Assembly: GCA_944326585.1 (NCBI GenBank)
Contig: CALVEN010000010.1
Location: forward strand, 1 to 44,964
DNA length: 44,964 nt
Origin: Candidatus Gastranaerophilales bacterium
GTDB lineage: Bacteria; Cyanobacteriota; Vampirovibrionia; Gastranaerophilales; Gastranaerophilaceae
Direction: 5' to 3'
Part shown: positions 7,401 to 15,631 of the stretch, in pieces
How the letters are laid out: the number at the start of each line of letters is the position of its first letter
Position numbering within the stretch: position 1 is the first letter of the stretch
Translations under genes and position numbers: made by a program
Notes under the pieces: model-generated
What the model saw: only the letters and a program-made list of their open reading frames with translations
Databases searched by the model: none
Told to the model about the DNA's origin: nothing

Positions 7401-9574
7401 TAACGTAAACTCTCCGGAACTGCCATAGGTAAAGGTGACGGTGCAGGAATTTGAACGGGCTGCTGAACAGGTTTTACCGATTGCGGTGTAGGTGCAGGAA
7501 GATTCTGGGACGGCTGCACTCCGATACTTGATTTTACGCTGTTTATAACATCTTTCGGGTTAATTAATTTTTTCTCGCCTGTCGGATTTGTTTCTTCTGC
7601 AGCGCCTTCATCTGGTTTCTGTTCCTCGGCCTCTTCTCCCTGTTTTATAATCTGAATATTTGCAGCATTAAGCTTAAACGGCTGAAGAACAACTTCGGGA
7701 TAATTAAAATCAAGTTTGCCGTAAGGTTCTGTTGCAACTTTCATAACATCTTTCCAGATAATCGCCGGAACCGTACCGCCCTGAATAGCTCTGCTCATAA
7801 CGGTATTGTCATCACTTCCGACCCAGACACCTGTTACAATATTAGGAGTATAGCCTACAAAATAAGCGTCCTTATTATCGTCTGTTGTTCCTGTTTTTCC
7901 AGCAGCGGGTTTCCCGATGTTTGCAGCAGCGCCCGTACCGTTTGTAATTACTGTTCTAAGCATTGCGGTCATCTCTGCAGCAGTCCTCAAGCTCAATTGA
8001 TGCGTAATTTTTGTTTTGGAAGCTTCATAAACAACCTTGCCGCGTGAAGTTTCAACTCTTTCTATACCGTAAGGCTGAACAACATATCCGCCGTTTGCAA
8101 ACGCGCCGTATGCTCTGGTAAATTCAAATAATTTAACACCGTTTGACCCGAGTGCAATTGTATAATCGTATTCCAAAGGTGTTTCAATCCCCAGAACCCT
8201 TGCAATCTGAATAACTGATCTGATCCCGACTTCCTGAATTACTCGCGCGGCGCAAACGTTTGATGAAACCATTAACGCACTATAGACAGGTATTTTGCCG
8301 CGATATTTATTACCGTAATTTCTCGGTGACCAGCCGCCGATTGTAATCGGCATATCTTCAATAAAATCATTCGGGCTTATACCTTTTTCCAGTGCCGCTG
8401 CGTATACAAAAGGCTTAAATGCTGACCCCGGAGGTCTTACAGCCTGAGTAACCCTATCATACTGGCTCTTTGTATAATCTTTTCCGCCGACATAAACTAA
8501 TATTTTTCCGTTTGTCGGGTCAAATGAAAATACAGCCGCTTGTTTTGCGTCGCCTGATAAGCCCCAGTTTTTCAAATCTCTTACAACAGCTTCATTCGCC
8601 GCATTCTGAGCTTTTGAATCAATTGTTGTAATAATTTTATAACCGCCGTGGATAATTTCTGTTTCATCAAATCCGAGTTTTTGCAATTCATTCATCACGT
8701 AATCACAAAAATACGGCGCCTTATTTGTTGTATAAAATTGCGGCATGTCGTTTAAGACAACTTTTGCCTCTTTTGCCTTTTCGTACTCGTCTTTTGTAAT
8801 ATAACGCATTTTATACATTCTGGTCAAAACCTGATTGCGTCTTTTGATTGCCAAATCAAGATTGTTATACGGCGAATAAACAGACGGAGCCTGCGGCAAA
8901 CCTGCAATTAATGCCAATTCCGGCAGGGTGCAATCTTTTATGTGTTTGTTAAAATAAATCTTTGCGGCACCTTCAACGCCGTATGCACCCGAGCCTAAGT
9001 AAACATTATTCAAATACATTTCCAAAATCTGGTCTTTGGAAATCGTTTTTTCAATACGTGCTGCAATTACAAGCTCTTTTATCTTTCTTGTAAAAGTTTT
9101 TTCATTAGACAAAAACAAAATTCTTGCAAGCTGCTGGGTAATTGTACTTGCGCCCTGAACAACACGTCCAGCAAGAATATTCTGAACCGTCGATCTTGCA
9201 AGCCCGAAAATATCATACCCGCCATGCCTGTAGAAATTTTTATCCTCTGTGGCAATTATGGCTTCTTTCAATTCTTCCGGAACATCTTTTAATTCGATTT
9301 TTGAAAATGTATATGCCGTGAATGTTTTTATAACTTCGCCGTCTTCAGAATAAAATTTGGTAACAATATTCGGCTTAAACTGTTCCAAATTTTTAATCGG
9401 AGGCTGGGATGACAAATATAACTGCAAAGCTGCAAAACCCGCAAGGACAAATGCCGCACCGACTATACACAACATTTTTAAATTTGAGACAAAATCACTG
9501 TCCATCTTCTTCTTTTTGATATTTCGCCTTGCAATTTCCTTATCAGATACACGTTTTTTAGATTTTTTTGCCAT
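7400..9574 (-). CDS. Class A penicillin-binding protein (PBP1A type)
   Basis: Polymerises and crosslinks peptidoglycan at the inner membrane. Layout of the 724 residues: a basic cytosolic tail; one membrane helix (about 33-53, MLCIVGAAFVLAGFAALQLY); a GT51 transglycosylase domain with EDKNFYRHGG near residue 113 and GASTITQQLAR; then a transpeptidase domain with the serine motif in PGSAFKPF (about 381-387), SSN near 436 and KTGT near 560. The C terminus is a Pro/Gln-rich linker, probably disordered. TATAAT and a GAGGG site precede the start. It is the first gene of a pair with the RNase H gene. Confidence 0.95.
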   Translation of the reverse strand: MAKKSKKRVSDKEIARRNIKKKKMDSDFVSNLKMLCIVGAAFVLAGFAALQLYLSSQPPIKNLEQFKPNIVTKFYSEDGEVIKTFTAYTFSKIELKDVPEELKEAIIATEDKNFYRHGGYDIFGLARSTVQNILAGRVVQGASTITQQLARILFLSNEKTFTRKIKELVIAARIEKTISKDQILEMYLNNVYLGSGAYGVEGAAKIYFNKHIKDCTLPELALIAGLPQAPSVYSPYNNLDLAIKRRNQVLTRMYKMRYITKDEYEKAKEAKVVLNDMPQFYTTNKAPYFCDYVMNELQKLGFDETEIIHGGYKIITTIDSKAQNAANEAVVRDLKNWGLSGDAKQAAVFSFDPTNGKILVYVGGKDYTKSQYDRVTQAVRPPGSAFKPFVYAAALEKGISPNDFIEDMPITIGGWSPRNYGNKYRGKIPVYSALMVSSNVCAARVIQEVGIRSVIQIARVLGIETPLEYDYTIALGSNGVKLFEFTRAYGAFANGGYVVQPYGIERVETSRGKVVYEASKTKITHQLSLRTAAEMTAMLRTVITNGTGAAANIGKPAAGKTGTTDDNKDAYFVGYTPNIVTGVWVGSDDNTVMSRAIQGGTVPAIIWKDVMKVATEPYGKLDFNYPEVVLQPFKLNAANIQIIKQGEEAEEQKPDEGAAEETNPTGEKKLINPKDVINSVKSSIGVQPSQNLPAPTPQSVKPVQQPVQIPAPSPLPMAVPESLR

Positions 9575-9626
9575 TTTTCCCTCTTTTGCTATTATATTAT
9601 AACATGCTAATATATAGTGACAATAT

Positions 9627-10028
9627 ATGAAAAAAATAATAGATTTTATACAGGTTATAATAAACGAATTTTTATCAAACTTTGTGCCGGAGCGCGTAAG
9701 CTATGAAATTACGGGCGAATGCAAAAAGTGCGGTAAATGCTGCAACTATATGTACAGCGTTGATACATATACCGAAAAAGAATTCAAGATAATGCAATTT
9801 TTATTCCCGCAATATAAAAGATTTTATATAAAAGGAAAAGATGAAGAAGGCAACCTTATATTTGCCTGTAAACTTGTAACGCCGGACGGCTTATGCTCCG
9901 ATTACAAACACCGCCCCCGCATGTGCCGGAATTACCCCGCAAAAAGAATTTTCTACCCCGGCAAACTCCATGACGGCTGCGGATATAAGGTTAATATCAA
10001 AACTTTTGACGATTATATGAATAAATAA
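9627..10028 (+). CDS. YkgJ-family cysteine-cluster protein
   Basis: A 133-residue cytosolic protein with the CxxCGxCC cluster (ECKKCGKCCNYM, about residues 32-42) and later Cys in FACKLV, LCSDYKHRPRMCRNYP and GCGY. These probably bind zinc or an Fe-S centre. The biochemical role of the family is not established. TATAGT lies eight bases before the ATG with no Shine-Dalgarno site between, so the transcript has almost no leader. It diverges from the PBP gene. Confidence 0.85.
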   Translation: MKKIIDFIQVIINEFLSNFVPERVSYEITGECKKCGKCCNYMYSVDTYTEKEFKIMQFLFPQYKRFYIKGKDEEGNLIFACKLVTPDGLCSDYKHRPRMCRNYPAKRIFYPGKLHDGCGYKVNIKTFDDYMNK

Positions 10029-10055
10029 AAAAAAGCCGTCTTTAATAAGAACGGC
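10026..10055 (-). terminator. Rho-independent terminator downstream of prs
   Basis: Read leftward, GCCGTTCTT (10055-10047) pairs with AAAGACGGC (10043-10035) with one mismatch and one G-U pair, then runs into eight or more T. It also lies immediately after the convergent YkgJ gene. Confidence 0.85.
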
Positions 10056-10140
10056 TACCAGACTTGGGGAGGAGGTATGAAAAACCGAAGTTTTTCATAT
10101 CATATTCCTTTTATCGGCAGCCGTTCTTGTAAACTTTTAA
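10030..10140 (-). ncRNA. Putative 3'-UTR-derived small RNA with C-rich seed
   Basis: On the minus strand, after the prs stop codon, three structured parts follow each other. AAGAACGGCT (10128-10119) can pair with AGCCGTTCTT (10056-10047). ATGAAAAAC and GTTTTTCAT (10098-10077) form a hairpin closed by a C(UUCG)G tetraloop. ACCTCCTCCCC (10076-10066) is left unpaired between the hairpin and the terminator. That C-rich piece is complementary to Shine-Dalgarno sequences, as in several known regulatory RNAs. The AGCCGTTCTT segment can pair either upstream or with the terminator arm, so two folds compete. Expression is not shown. Confidence 0.45.
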
Positions 10141-10174
10141 ACTTTACAAAAATCTCGTACGTTCGGTGTAGATT

Positions 10175-11188
10175 TTAAGAAACCTGAATATCTTTTTCAA
10201 AACCGAACAATGAGCTTACGGATTCATCATCATGAATTCTGGAAATTGCCTGCCCGAGGAGTGATGCAACAGATAACTGTTTAATATTCGGAGGCATTTT
10301 TTCCATATCCAGAGGAATTGTATTTGTCACAACGCATTCTTTAATCGGTGCGTTTGCAAGTCTTTCGATTGCAGGACCTGAAAATACCGGATGTGCCGCA
10401 CAAACGTAAACTTCTTTTGCCCCTTCTCTCACTAGAAGTTTTGACGCCTCACAAATCGTTCCCGCAGTATCTATAATATCATCAAACATCACGCAAACTT
10501 TGCCTTTAACATCACCGATTACGTGTGATGCAATGGCTTCATTGTGTTTGTCGCGGCGTTTATCAATAATCGCAAGCGAACAGCCGATTTGTTTTGCAAA
10601 ATGTCTTGTCCTTTGAACACCGCCTGTGTCAGGGCTTACCGCAACCATATCATCAGGATTGATATTCAAACTCTTGATATAATTTACCAGAATCGGTGTT
10701 GCAAAAATGTGATCCACAAGAATATTAAAGAACCCTTGAATTTGACCTGTATGCAAATCCATTGCCAGAACTCTGTTTGCACCTGCAGTCGTCAACAAAT
10801 CCGCTACAAGTTTTGCTGTAATAGCTTCACGACCGGATGTTTTTCTGTCCTGTCTTGCATAACCGTAATACGGAATTACGGCAGTAATTGTTTTTGCGCT
10901 CGCACGTTTGAAAGCATCAATTATAATCAATAATTCCATCAAATTTTCATTAACAGGATTACACAACGGTTGAATAATAAAAACATCATCTCCGCGGACA
11001 CTTTCTTTGACCTGTACATAAATCTCACCGTCAGCGAAATTTTTTACAACCATAGGTCCGATTGTTGTACCTAAGTAATCCGCAATTTCCTGAGCCAGTT
11101 TGGAATTGGCGCGTCCCGCAAATAATTTTATGTCATGGGTCGGATTAATTGCGCGTTCCAGCTGCGGAAATGTCATTTCTAAAACCAT
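10175..11188 (-). CDS. prs: Ribose-phosphate pyrophosphokinase
   Basis: Makes PRPP from ribose 5-phosphate and ATP for nucleotide, histidine and NAD synthesis. The 337 residues show class I features: KLFAGRANSKLAQEIA at the start, FADGEIYVQVKESVRG, the Mg-ATP site around AMDLHTGQIQGFF, and the PRPP-binding loop VCVMFDDIIDTAGTI. AAAGGA lies before ATG 11188. The N terminus has about 15 residues before the usual start of homology, so a slightly later start is possible. Confidence 0.96.
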   Translation of the reverse strand: MVLEMTFPQLERAINPTHDIKLFAGRANSKLAQEIADYLGTTIGPMVVKNFADGEIYVQVKESVRGDDVFIIQPLCNPVNENLMELLIIIDAFKRASAKTITAVIPYYGYARQDRKTSGREAITAKLVADLLTTAGANRVLAMDLHTGQIQGFFNILVDHIFATPILVNYIKSLNINPDDMVAVSPDTGGVQRTRHFAKQIGCSLAIIDKRRDKHNEAIASHVIGDVKGKVCVMFDDIIDTAGTICEASKLLVREGAKEVYVCAAHPVFSGPAIERLANAPIKECVVTNTIPLDMEKMPPNIKQLSVASLLGQAISRIHDDESVSSLFGFEKDIQVS

Positions 11189-11298
11189 TATTCTTAATCC
11201 TTTCTGTTTTTGCCGAGCATGATTATTATAAATCTTTGGGGTGTTATCTACAAGTTTATTTTAAGTAATATTACCAAAACACAAAAAAATAATTTTTG

Positions 11299-12042
11299 CT
11301 ATTTATCTTTCCAGAAGGCACATATATGACACAAATCTTCACCTGTTTCGGCATTTTTCAAAACATGTGTTGTTGTATTTTCCAAAATTTGCACCTGCGA
11401 AAGAACTTTGCATCCGTATGTAACCTCTTTTTTAAAAACCATATCCAGCGTTTTAAGTTTTTTGGAGCTTCTGAAATTAAAATCCAACGGCTCAAATGCC
11501 CAGACTATATAATTCGCATTATTAACATGCTTATTAACATCTATATCGTCATACCTTATCTCAAAAATCTTTTCCGCATCAACTTTTTCAATCGGTTTTA
11601 TTTTTTCAAAAACCAGATCATCCTCACGTTTTACATAAGGCGGCATGCCGGGATTATTTTCAAGAGCATCTCCAATAGGTACAATACTTTTGGTATTAAT
11701 ATCAACTAACGACCACGTGCTTGATGCTCTGCCTAAAAGTTTTTCTCCGTCATATATTGAAAAATTACGAAAAGCAAAAATTTTATTATACCCTCTGGGT
11801 TCGGTTGTAAGCCTCAAGTCATAAATTTTTTCCGGATAATCCTCAAACTCCATTCTGTACTTGAGTAAAAACCATGCCAGATTCTTCTTTATTATAAAAG
11901 AATACCCGAAACCCAAATTTTCAGCATTGTCGCTTGCCATATCCTGTAAAAAATGCAGCAATACCGCAGGTTTTAACACTAAATTCAAATCCATTTCCGA
12001 ATATCTTATTTTTAAATTCTCTGCAAAAACTTTTTTATCCAT
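11299..12042 (-). CDS. Acyl-ACP thioesterase (FatA/FatB type)
   Basis: Releases fatty acids from acyl carrier protein in the cytosol. The 247 residues fit a double hot-dog fold: the first domain about 1-130 (IRYSEMDLNLVLKPAVLLHFLQDMA, WFLLKYRMEFEDYP) and the second from about 150, where DVNKHVNNANYIVWAFE supplies the catalytic Asn/His region. SSTWSLVDINT is also typical. TAGAAT lies six bases before the ATG with no ribosome site, so the mRNA is probably leaderless. The chain-length specificity cannot be read from the sequence. Confidence 0.88.
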   Translation of the reverse strand: MDKKVFAENLKIRYSEMDLNLVLKPAVLLHFLQDMASDNAENLGFGYSFIIKKNLAWFLLKYRMEFEDYPEKIYDLRLTTEPRGYNKIFAFRNFSIYDGEKLLGRASSTWSLVDINTKSIVPIGDALENNPGMPPYVKREDDLVFEKIKPIEKVDAEKIFEIRYDDIDVNKHVNNANYIVWAFEPLDFNFRSSKKLKTLDMVFKKEVTYGCKVLSQVQILENTTTHVLKNAETGEDLCHICAFWKDK

Positions 12043-12048
12043 AAAATT

Positions 12049-12054
12049 ATTCTA
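12049..12054 (-). promoter_or_regulatory. -10 element of the thioesterase gene, leaderless spacing
   Basis: TAGAAT (minus strand) is followed by AATTTT and then ATG 12042, giving the six-base spacing also seen at ribE, the histidine kinase and the receiver gene. Confidence 0.5.
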
Positions 12055-12082
12055 TCATAAAATACTACAATTATTTTACTTG

Positions 12083-12111
12083 TTGACAAATCCCAAACTA
12101 TATACTACAGT
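12083..12111 (+). promoter_or_regulatory. Sigma-70-type promoter for the DUF2085 operon
   Basis: TTGACA at 12083-12088, a 17-base spacer and TACAGT at 12106-12111 precede the 12150 gene. Confidence 0.6.
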
Positions 12112-12149
12112 AATAGCCATACGGTACAATACTTGTACAGCGGTATTAA

Positions 12150-12608
12150 ATGAAAAAGATTAAAGCTTTTGTAATTATATTTTTTAGTGTCTATAGTTTA
12201 TTTTTTGTAGCAGGAAGTTTATTAGCGCCTATAATGGCACATTTCGGACAATACGAACTGTCATCACAGCTTACGGCAACTTTTATGTACTCTTGTCATC
12301 AAAAACCAGACAGATCATTTTGGATACTGGGTTATCCGGTGGCTTTATGCTGCAGATGCTTGGGTTTTTATACGGGCGTAGCAGTTTCAGGATTTATGAC
12401 CGCTTTTAACAAATTAAAAATACCCTTAAAACTTTACATTATTTTATTTTTATTAGCGGTAATAGATATAGCTTTAAATTACCTGTTCAAAATAAGTACA
12501 GCCAATATAGTACGTTTTTCGGCAGGAATAATTATGGGCTTTTTGTTTATTAGCACTTTATTTTATATATTTGAAAAAGGAGAAAAATTATGGGATTTAA
12601 AAAATTAA
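12150..12608 (+). CDS. DUF2085-family membrane protein
   Basis: A 152-residue inner-membrane protein with about four hydrophobic helices (residues about 6-28, 65-88, 92-112, 118-140). The signature SCHQKPDRSFWILGYPVALC followed by CRCLGFYTGV, with its Cys and His residues, is typical of DUF2085. The function of the family is unknown; metal or redox chemistry is a guess. Its end overlaps the next gene by 19 bases, so the two are an operon. Confidence 0.82.
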   Translation: MKKIKAFVIIFFSVYSLFFVAGSLLAPIMAHFGQYELSSQLTATFMYSCHQKPDRSFWILGYPVALCCRCLGFYTGVAVSGFMTAFNKLKIPLKLYIILFLLAVIDIALNYLFKISTANIVRFSAGIIMGFLFISTLFYIFEKGEKLWDLKN

Positions 12609-13207
12609 CAAGCAGTTTATTGTTACTGATCTTTATGTGTTCATCAGCATCACCGTTAACCGCAGCAACAACAAAAGACGAAACTTTATATGATTTTATG
12701 CAAAATACAAAAGACATAAAAGCATCATATACATATCCTTCAATGAAAACATCTTCAAATATTGAAGGAACAGTAAAATTGCCTGCAAACACACCTGTAA
12801 TTTTGAAAAACCGCAATACAATATCTACTAAATTTATCGTAAACGGTACAAGTGTACCATTTACCGTTGCGGATGACGTAAAAGATGAAACAGGCACAGT
12901 ACTAATCAAAGCAGGAACACCTGCATCCGCAAAAATAACATTTGTGGAATACAAAAAAGCAATCGGAAGATCAGGCGAAATCCAAATCAGTGATTTTCAC
13001 ACTACTGCCGTAGACGGAAGCTATGTTCCTTTATCCGGCACTCTGTCTTCAAACCCTGACAACCGAATGGTGCTTTCAATTGTATTAAGTGCTGTAATTT
13101 GCCCTCTGTTTTTATTAATGGAAGGGCGTGAGGCAGAAGTTTCAGCAGGTACTACAAAAACTGTTTATACCGCGATTGATACACATATTAATACTGAATA
13201 TAAATAA
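12590..13207 (+). CDS. Secreted or periplasmic protein of unknown function
   Basis: A 205-residue protein starting with a signal peptide (MGFKKLTSSLLLLIFMCSSA, cleavage probably near SPLTAA). The mature part has a short repeat-like beta region: NIEGTVKLPANTPVILKN and GTVLIKAGTPASAKIT share the pattern I-x-G-T-x-V. A second hydrophobic stretch (MVLSIVLSAVICPLFLLM, about 160-177) may anchor the protein. AAGGAG lies eight bases before the ATG. It follows the DUF2085 gene in an operon; I do not recognise the family. Confidence 0.7.
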   Translation: MGFKKLTSSLLLLIFMCSSASPLTAATTKDETLYDFMQNTKDIKASYTYPSMKTSSNIEGTVKLPANTPVILKNRNTISTKFIVNGTSVPFTVADDVKDETGTVLIKAGTPASAKITFVEYKKAIGRSGEIQISDFHTTAVDGSYVPLSGTLSSNPDNRMVLSIVLSAVICPLFLLMEGREAEVSAGTTKTVYTAIDTHINTEYK

Positions 13208-13244
13208 ACTATCATAATAATATTTAAAACACAATAAGATAAAA

Positions 13245-14351
13245 TTAATCAAATAACTTTAAGCATTTATCTTGAATATCTAAGGCAATATCTTTAGCAG
13301 ATTTTTCCTTAAACCCTATATTTTTTGCAACCGCTAAAATATCATCCAAATCAGGATTTTTGCCTTCGCCGTTAATCGTTGTTGCATGTTCTCCGTTAAA
13401 AGAAGAACTGTAAGTCAGGTCATACGCGGGAGATAGGTGCCATTCTTTTTTATTGCCATCGTAAAGATAAGAAAAATTCTTTGAATGGTCATCTTTATTA
13501 TGTGCAAACACATTGAAACACATCAGCCTGAATAAGTGCTCAATATCTTCATAATTTCTTGTAAGCTCAAGCGTAAGCTTCATCAAAATATTGTAATCCA
13601 GATTAGGAAGCCTGTGACTTGTTTCTAACAGTCCGCTTGCTGATACCATATGAATTTTTCTGCCGTTTTTACGGTCAAACCTTTTTACCCCAAAATACCC
13701 CGAACAAATTTTTGATGAAAAAAGCCTTGTTTCCGGCATATCTATTCCGCAATCTTTTGCGCATAATGAATATTGATACTCTTTTTCGCCAATATTTTTA
13801 GGGTCAAAAGATGACGGGAATTTAATTATCCAGTCTTCGTTATCTATAGAAGTTAAAATTTTAGGCCTTGCACCGCCGGATGAACCGCCAAGTTGAAAAA
13901 GTTCATCTAAGTTAGCCGAATCTTGTGATTCCAGTATTTTGGAACACTCTTGAGCAAGAATGTCATAATCGCAAATTTTGTTTTCCGTTTCAAATATGTG
14001 TTCAGGCTTATAAGTCAAGGCACCCATCCCACTTTTCTGAACAACAGCAAGACGATTAAGATTATCAATTTCAGCAGGATTTATTTTGTTTTTCAAAAAC
14101 AATCTGTCAACAAGCAACCGTCCCCAACCGTCAGGCAGACTGTCATTAAAAACGCCAAACAATCCGCCAAAAGGTTCGTATTTAGGGAAAAAAACTTTCT
14201 TGACAAGGGGTAGACTAAAGGGCGAAATGCTAAAACCATTATTTAGCCAGTCAGAATCATATTCAAAAGCAACAACCCTTTCGGGAGTTTTTGCAAGAGT
14301 TCCGACTAAAATATCATTATAAAATACTTTTAAATATTTATAGTTGTCCAT
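13245..14351 (-). CDS. hipA: HipA-family serine/threonine kinase toxin
   Basis: The toxin of a HipBA-type toxin-antitoxin pair. Characterised relatives phosphorylate glutamyl-tRNA synthetase and stall translation; the target here is unknown. The 368 residues show the HipA N-terminal subdomain (YNDILVGTLAKTPERVVAFEYD, SISPFSLPL, GLFGVFNDSLPDGWG) and the kinase core: WIIKFPSS for the ATP lysine, AHNKDDHSKNFSYL for the catalytic Asp/Asn, and LSPAYDLTYS for the DFG-like Asp. The kinase appears intact. The start overlaps hipB by 14 bases. Confidence 0.9.
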   Translation of the reverse strand: MDNYKYLKVFYNDILVGTLAKTPERVVAFEYDSDWLNNGFSISPFSLPLVKKVFFPKYEPFGGLFGVFNDSLPDGWGRLLVDRLFLKNKINPAEIDNLNRLAVVQKSGMGALTYKPEHIFETENKICDYDILAQECSKILESQDSANLDELFQLGGSSGGARPKILTSIDNEDWIIKFPSSFDPKNIGEKEYQYSLCAKDCGIDMPETRLFSSKICSGYFGVKRFDRKNGRKIHMVSASGLLETSHRLPNLDYNILMKLTLELTRNYEDIEHLFRLMCFNVFAHNKDDHSKNFSYLYDGNKKEWHLSPAYDLTYSSSFNGEHATTINGEGKNPDLDDILAVAKNIGFKEKSAKDIALDIQDKCLKLFD

Positions 14352-14622
14352 TTATGACCTCATCAATGGAAGTGTAGCTTTTTTGCGTAAATAAATTTTC
14401 CAAATCCCCTTCTAAATTGAGAGCAATCAGAATTTTTATAAAAGAATTCAAAGAAATTTCATACTTTGATTCAAACCTTTTGATAGAACCAAGGCTGACA
14501 CCCGATTTTGAAGCAAGCTGAATTTGTGAAATCTTAAGTTTTTTACGTTGCTGCTTAATTTTTTCAACTAATTCTTTTGCTATTTCATTAGGAGTTTTAG
14601 GGTTAAACAAAAAACTGTTCAT
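14338..14622 (-). CDS. hipB: HipB-like XRE antitoxin
   Basis: The 94-residue helix-turn-helix partner of HipA. The DNA-binding segment is about residues 28-55 (ISQIQLASKSGVSLGSIKRF). It should neutralise the kinase and repress its own operon. Two palindrome-like sites overlap and lie just upstream of the ATG (14622-14682), which supports autoregulation. The first gene of the pair, as expected for an antitoxin. Confidence 0.88.
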   Translation of the reverse strand: MNSFLFNPKTPNEIAKELVEKIKQQRKKLKISQIQLASKSGVSLGSIKRFESKYEISLNSFIKILIALNLEGDLENLFTQKSYTSIDEVINGQL

Positions 14623-14682
14623 AGATAATATATTATACTATTTTTATTAAAAAGTCAATATTTAGATAATATATTATCTAAA
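14621..14682 (-). promoter_or_regulatory. HipB operator pair
   Basis: A perfect 22-bp palindrome occupies 14661-14682, centred on ATAATATATTAT. A partial copy (TAGATAATATATTATACTA) lies at 14622-14640 against the start codon. The centre-to-centre distance is about 40 bases, near four helical turns. A TATAAT hexamer for hipB lies inside the proximal copy. Confidence 0.75.
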
Positions 14683-14705
14683 AAGATATACAATCTTCCC
14701 CAAAA

Positions 14706-14740
14706 CAAAATACAACAAAATGAAGTTGTGTTGTATTTTG
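14706..14740. repeat. Inverted repeat upstream of the element
   Basis: CAAAATACAAC (14706-14716) and GTTGTATTTTG (14730-14740) can form an 11-bp stem, with further CCCC/GGGG pairing outside it. No T run follows, so this is not a clear terminator. Otherwise the 285-base gap between hipB and the recombinase holds only the phased array listed next. Confidence 0.5.
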
Positions 14741-14811
14741 GGGTAAAAGTTTGTGGGTAGGGGTGAATGAATTTTTGCAGGCGGAAGTATATTCTGAACA
14801 TTGCTGAAATT

Positions 14812-14861
14812 TTTGAACATTTTTTGAACGCTGTTTAAATGTCGTTTAAACGGTGTTTAAA
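14812..14861. repeat. Array of five GTTYAAA half-sites spaced ~11 bp
   Basis: TTTGAAC begins at 14812 and 14823, and GTTTAAA at 14833, 14844 and 14855. The two types are reverse-complement variants of one half-site, and the spacing is 10-11 bases throughout, about one helical turn. The array lies 70 bases before the recombinase. Likely roles are recombinase arm sites or a regulator's operator. Confidence 0.7.
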
Positions 14862-14931
14862 TTTTGTGTCATTAGACTTTACTTTTTATATGGAAGAAGC
14901 AATCATTGTCTGTGATTAGACGAGTTTGAAA

Positions 14932-15471
14932 ATGAATGTAGTACAACCTATAAAAAAGCTAGAAGATATTCAAAAGATTAAAAAATATTTGGCAAAAAAG
15001 CCAAGAGATGCATTGCTTTTTAGTTTTGGAATAAATACGGGACTTAGAATATCAGATATATTATCGCTTGATGTAAGAGATGTAAAAGACAGAGATTATA
15101 TTGAAATAAGAGAGAAAAAGACGAATAAGTATAAGAAATTTCCGCTTAATAGGTTTTTGAAAGAGGAGATTGATGTATTTGTAGAAGGATTGCCCGTAGA
15201 ACAACCGCTTTTTTATACTCAAAAACATTGCAGGCTCGATAGAGCACAGGCATATAGAATTTTGAATATGGCAGCACAAGCAGTTGGGGTGAAGGAAAGA
15301 ATTGGAACACATACACTAAGGAAGACATTCGGGTATCATCATTATAAAAAATATAATGATATAGTACTCCTGCAAAAAATATTTAACCACTCCTCTCCAT
15401 TAGTAACACTTCGCTACATCGGCATCGAACAAGACACAATCGATGAAAGCTATATGAATTTTTATTTATGA
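14932..15471 (+). CDS. Small tyrosine recombinase / integrase
   Basis: A 179-residue phage-integrase-family protein consisting of little more than the catalytic domain. It shows LFSFGINTGLRISDILSL (first catalytic Arg), HTLRKTFGYHHY (His-x-x-Arg) and HSSPLVTLRYIG (His and the catalytic Tyr in RYIG). The arm-binding and most of the core-binding regions are absent, so it may need a partner or act on short sites. ATG 14932 is preferred; a TTG two codons earlier is possible. It overlies no hsdS inverted repeats, so it is more likely to move the element than to shuffle hsdS. Confidence 0.85.
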   Translation: MNVVQPIKKLEDIQKIKKYLAKKPRDALLFSFGINTGLRISDILSLDVRDVKDRDYIEIREKKTNKYKKFPLNRFLKEEIDVFVEGLPVEQPLFYTQKHCRLDRAQAYRILNMAAQAVGVKERIGTHTLRKTFGYHHYKKYNDIVLLQKIFNHSSPLVTLRYIGIEQDTIDESYMNFYL

Positions 15472-15493
15472 TAAACTTATAAAAAAGGGGTTT

Positions 15494-15610
15494 ATGGCGT
15501 TAATAGAAACAGAGCTTGAAGTTATTAATATTAAGGATTTAAAAAATATTAAAATTCCTGATTATCAAAGACCATATTTTTGGAGTGTAGAGTCTGTAAA
15601 TACTATGTAA
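15494..15610 (+). pseudogene. N-terminal remnant of a DUF262 (GmrSD/ParB-like) gene
   Basis: Thirty-eight codons beginning MALIETELEVINIKDLKNI and continuing IPDYQRPYFWSVESVNTM before a stop. The I-P-x-Y-Q-R-P-Y-x-W motif marks the start of the DUF262 nuclease domain found in GmrSD-like anti-phage proteins. AAAAGGGG lies before the ATG. Everything past the tryptophan helix is missing, and the stop is 22 bases from the end of the retron reverse transcriptase, so retron arrival or a linked deletion probably removed the rest. Confidence 0.75.
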
Positions 15611-15631
15611 AACTCAAGATATTTTTTACAT

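Noticed and set aside
7400-9574. Monofunctional transglycosylase instead of a class A PBP
   Set aside because: The transpeptidase motifs (SxxK in GSAFKPF, SSN, KTGT) are all present.
10077-10142. A 21-codon plus-strand ORF (MKNRSFSYHIPF...) right after AGGAGG
   Set aside because: The purine run is one base from the ATG, too close for normal use, and it is better explained as the complement of the C-rich stretch of a minus-strand RNA. No downstream plus-strand gene would be controlled by it.
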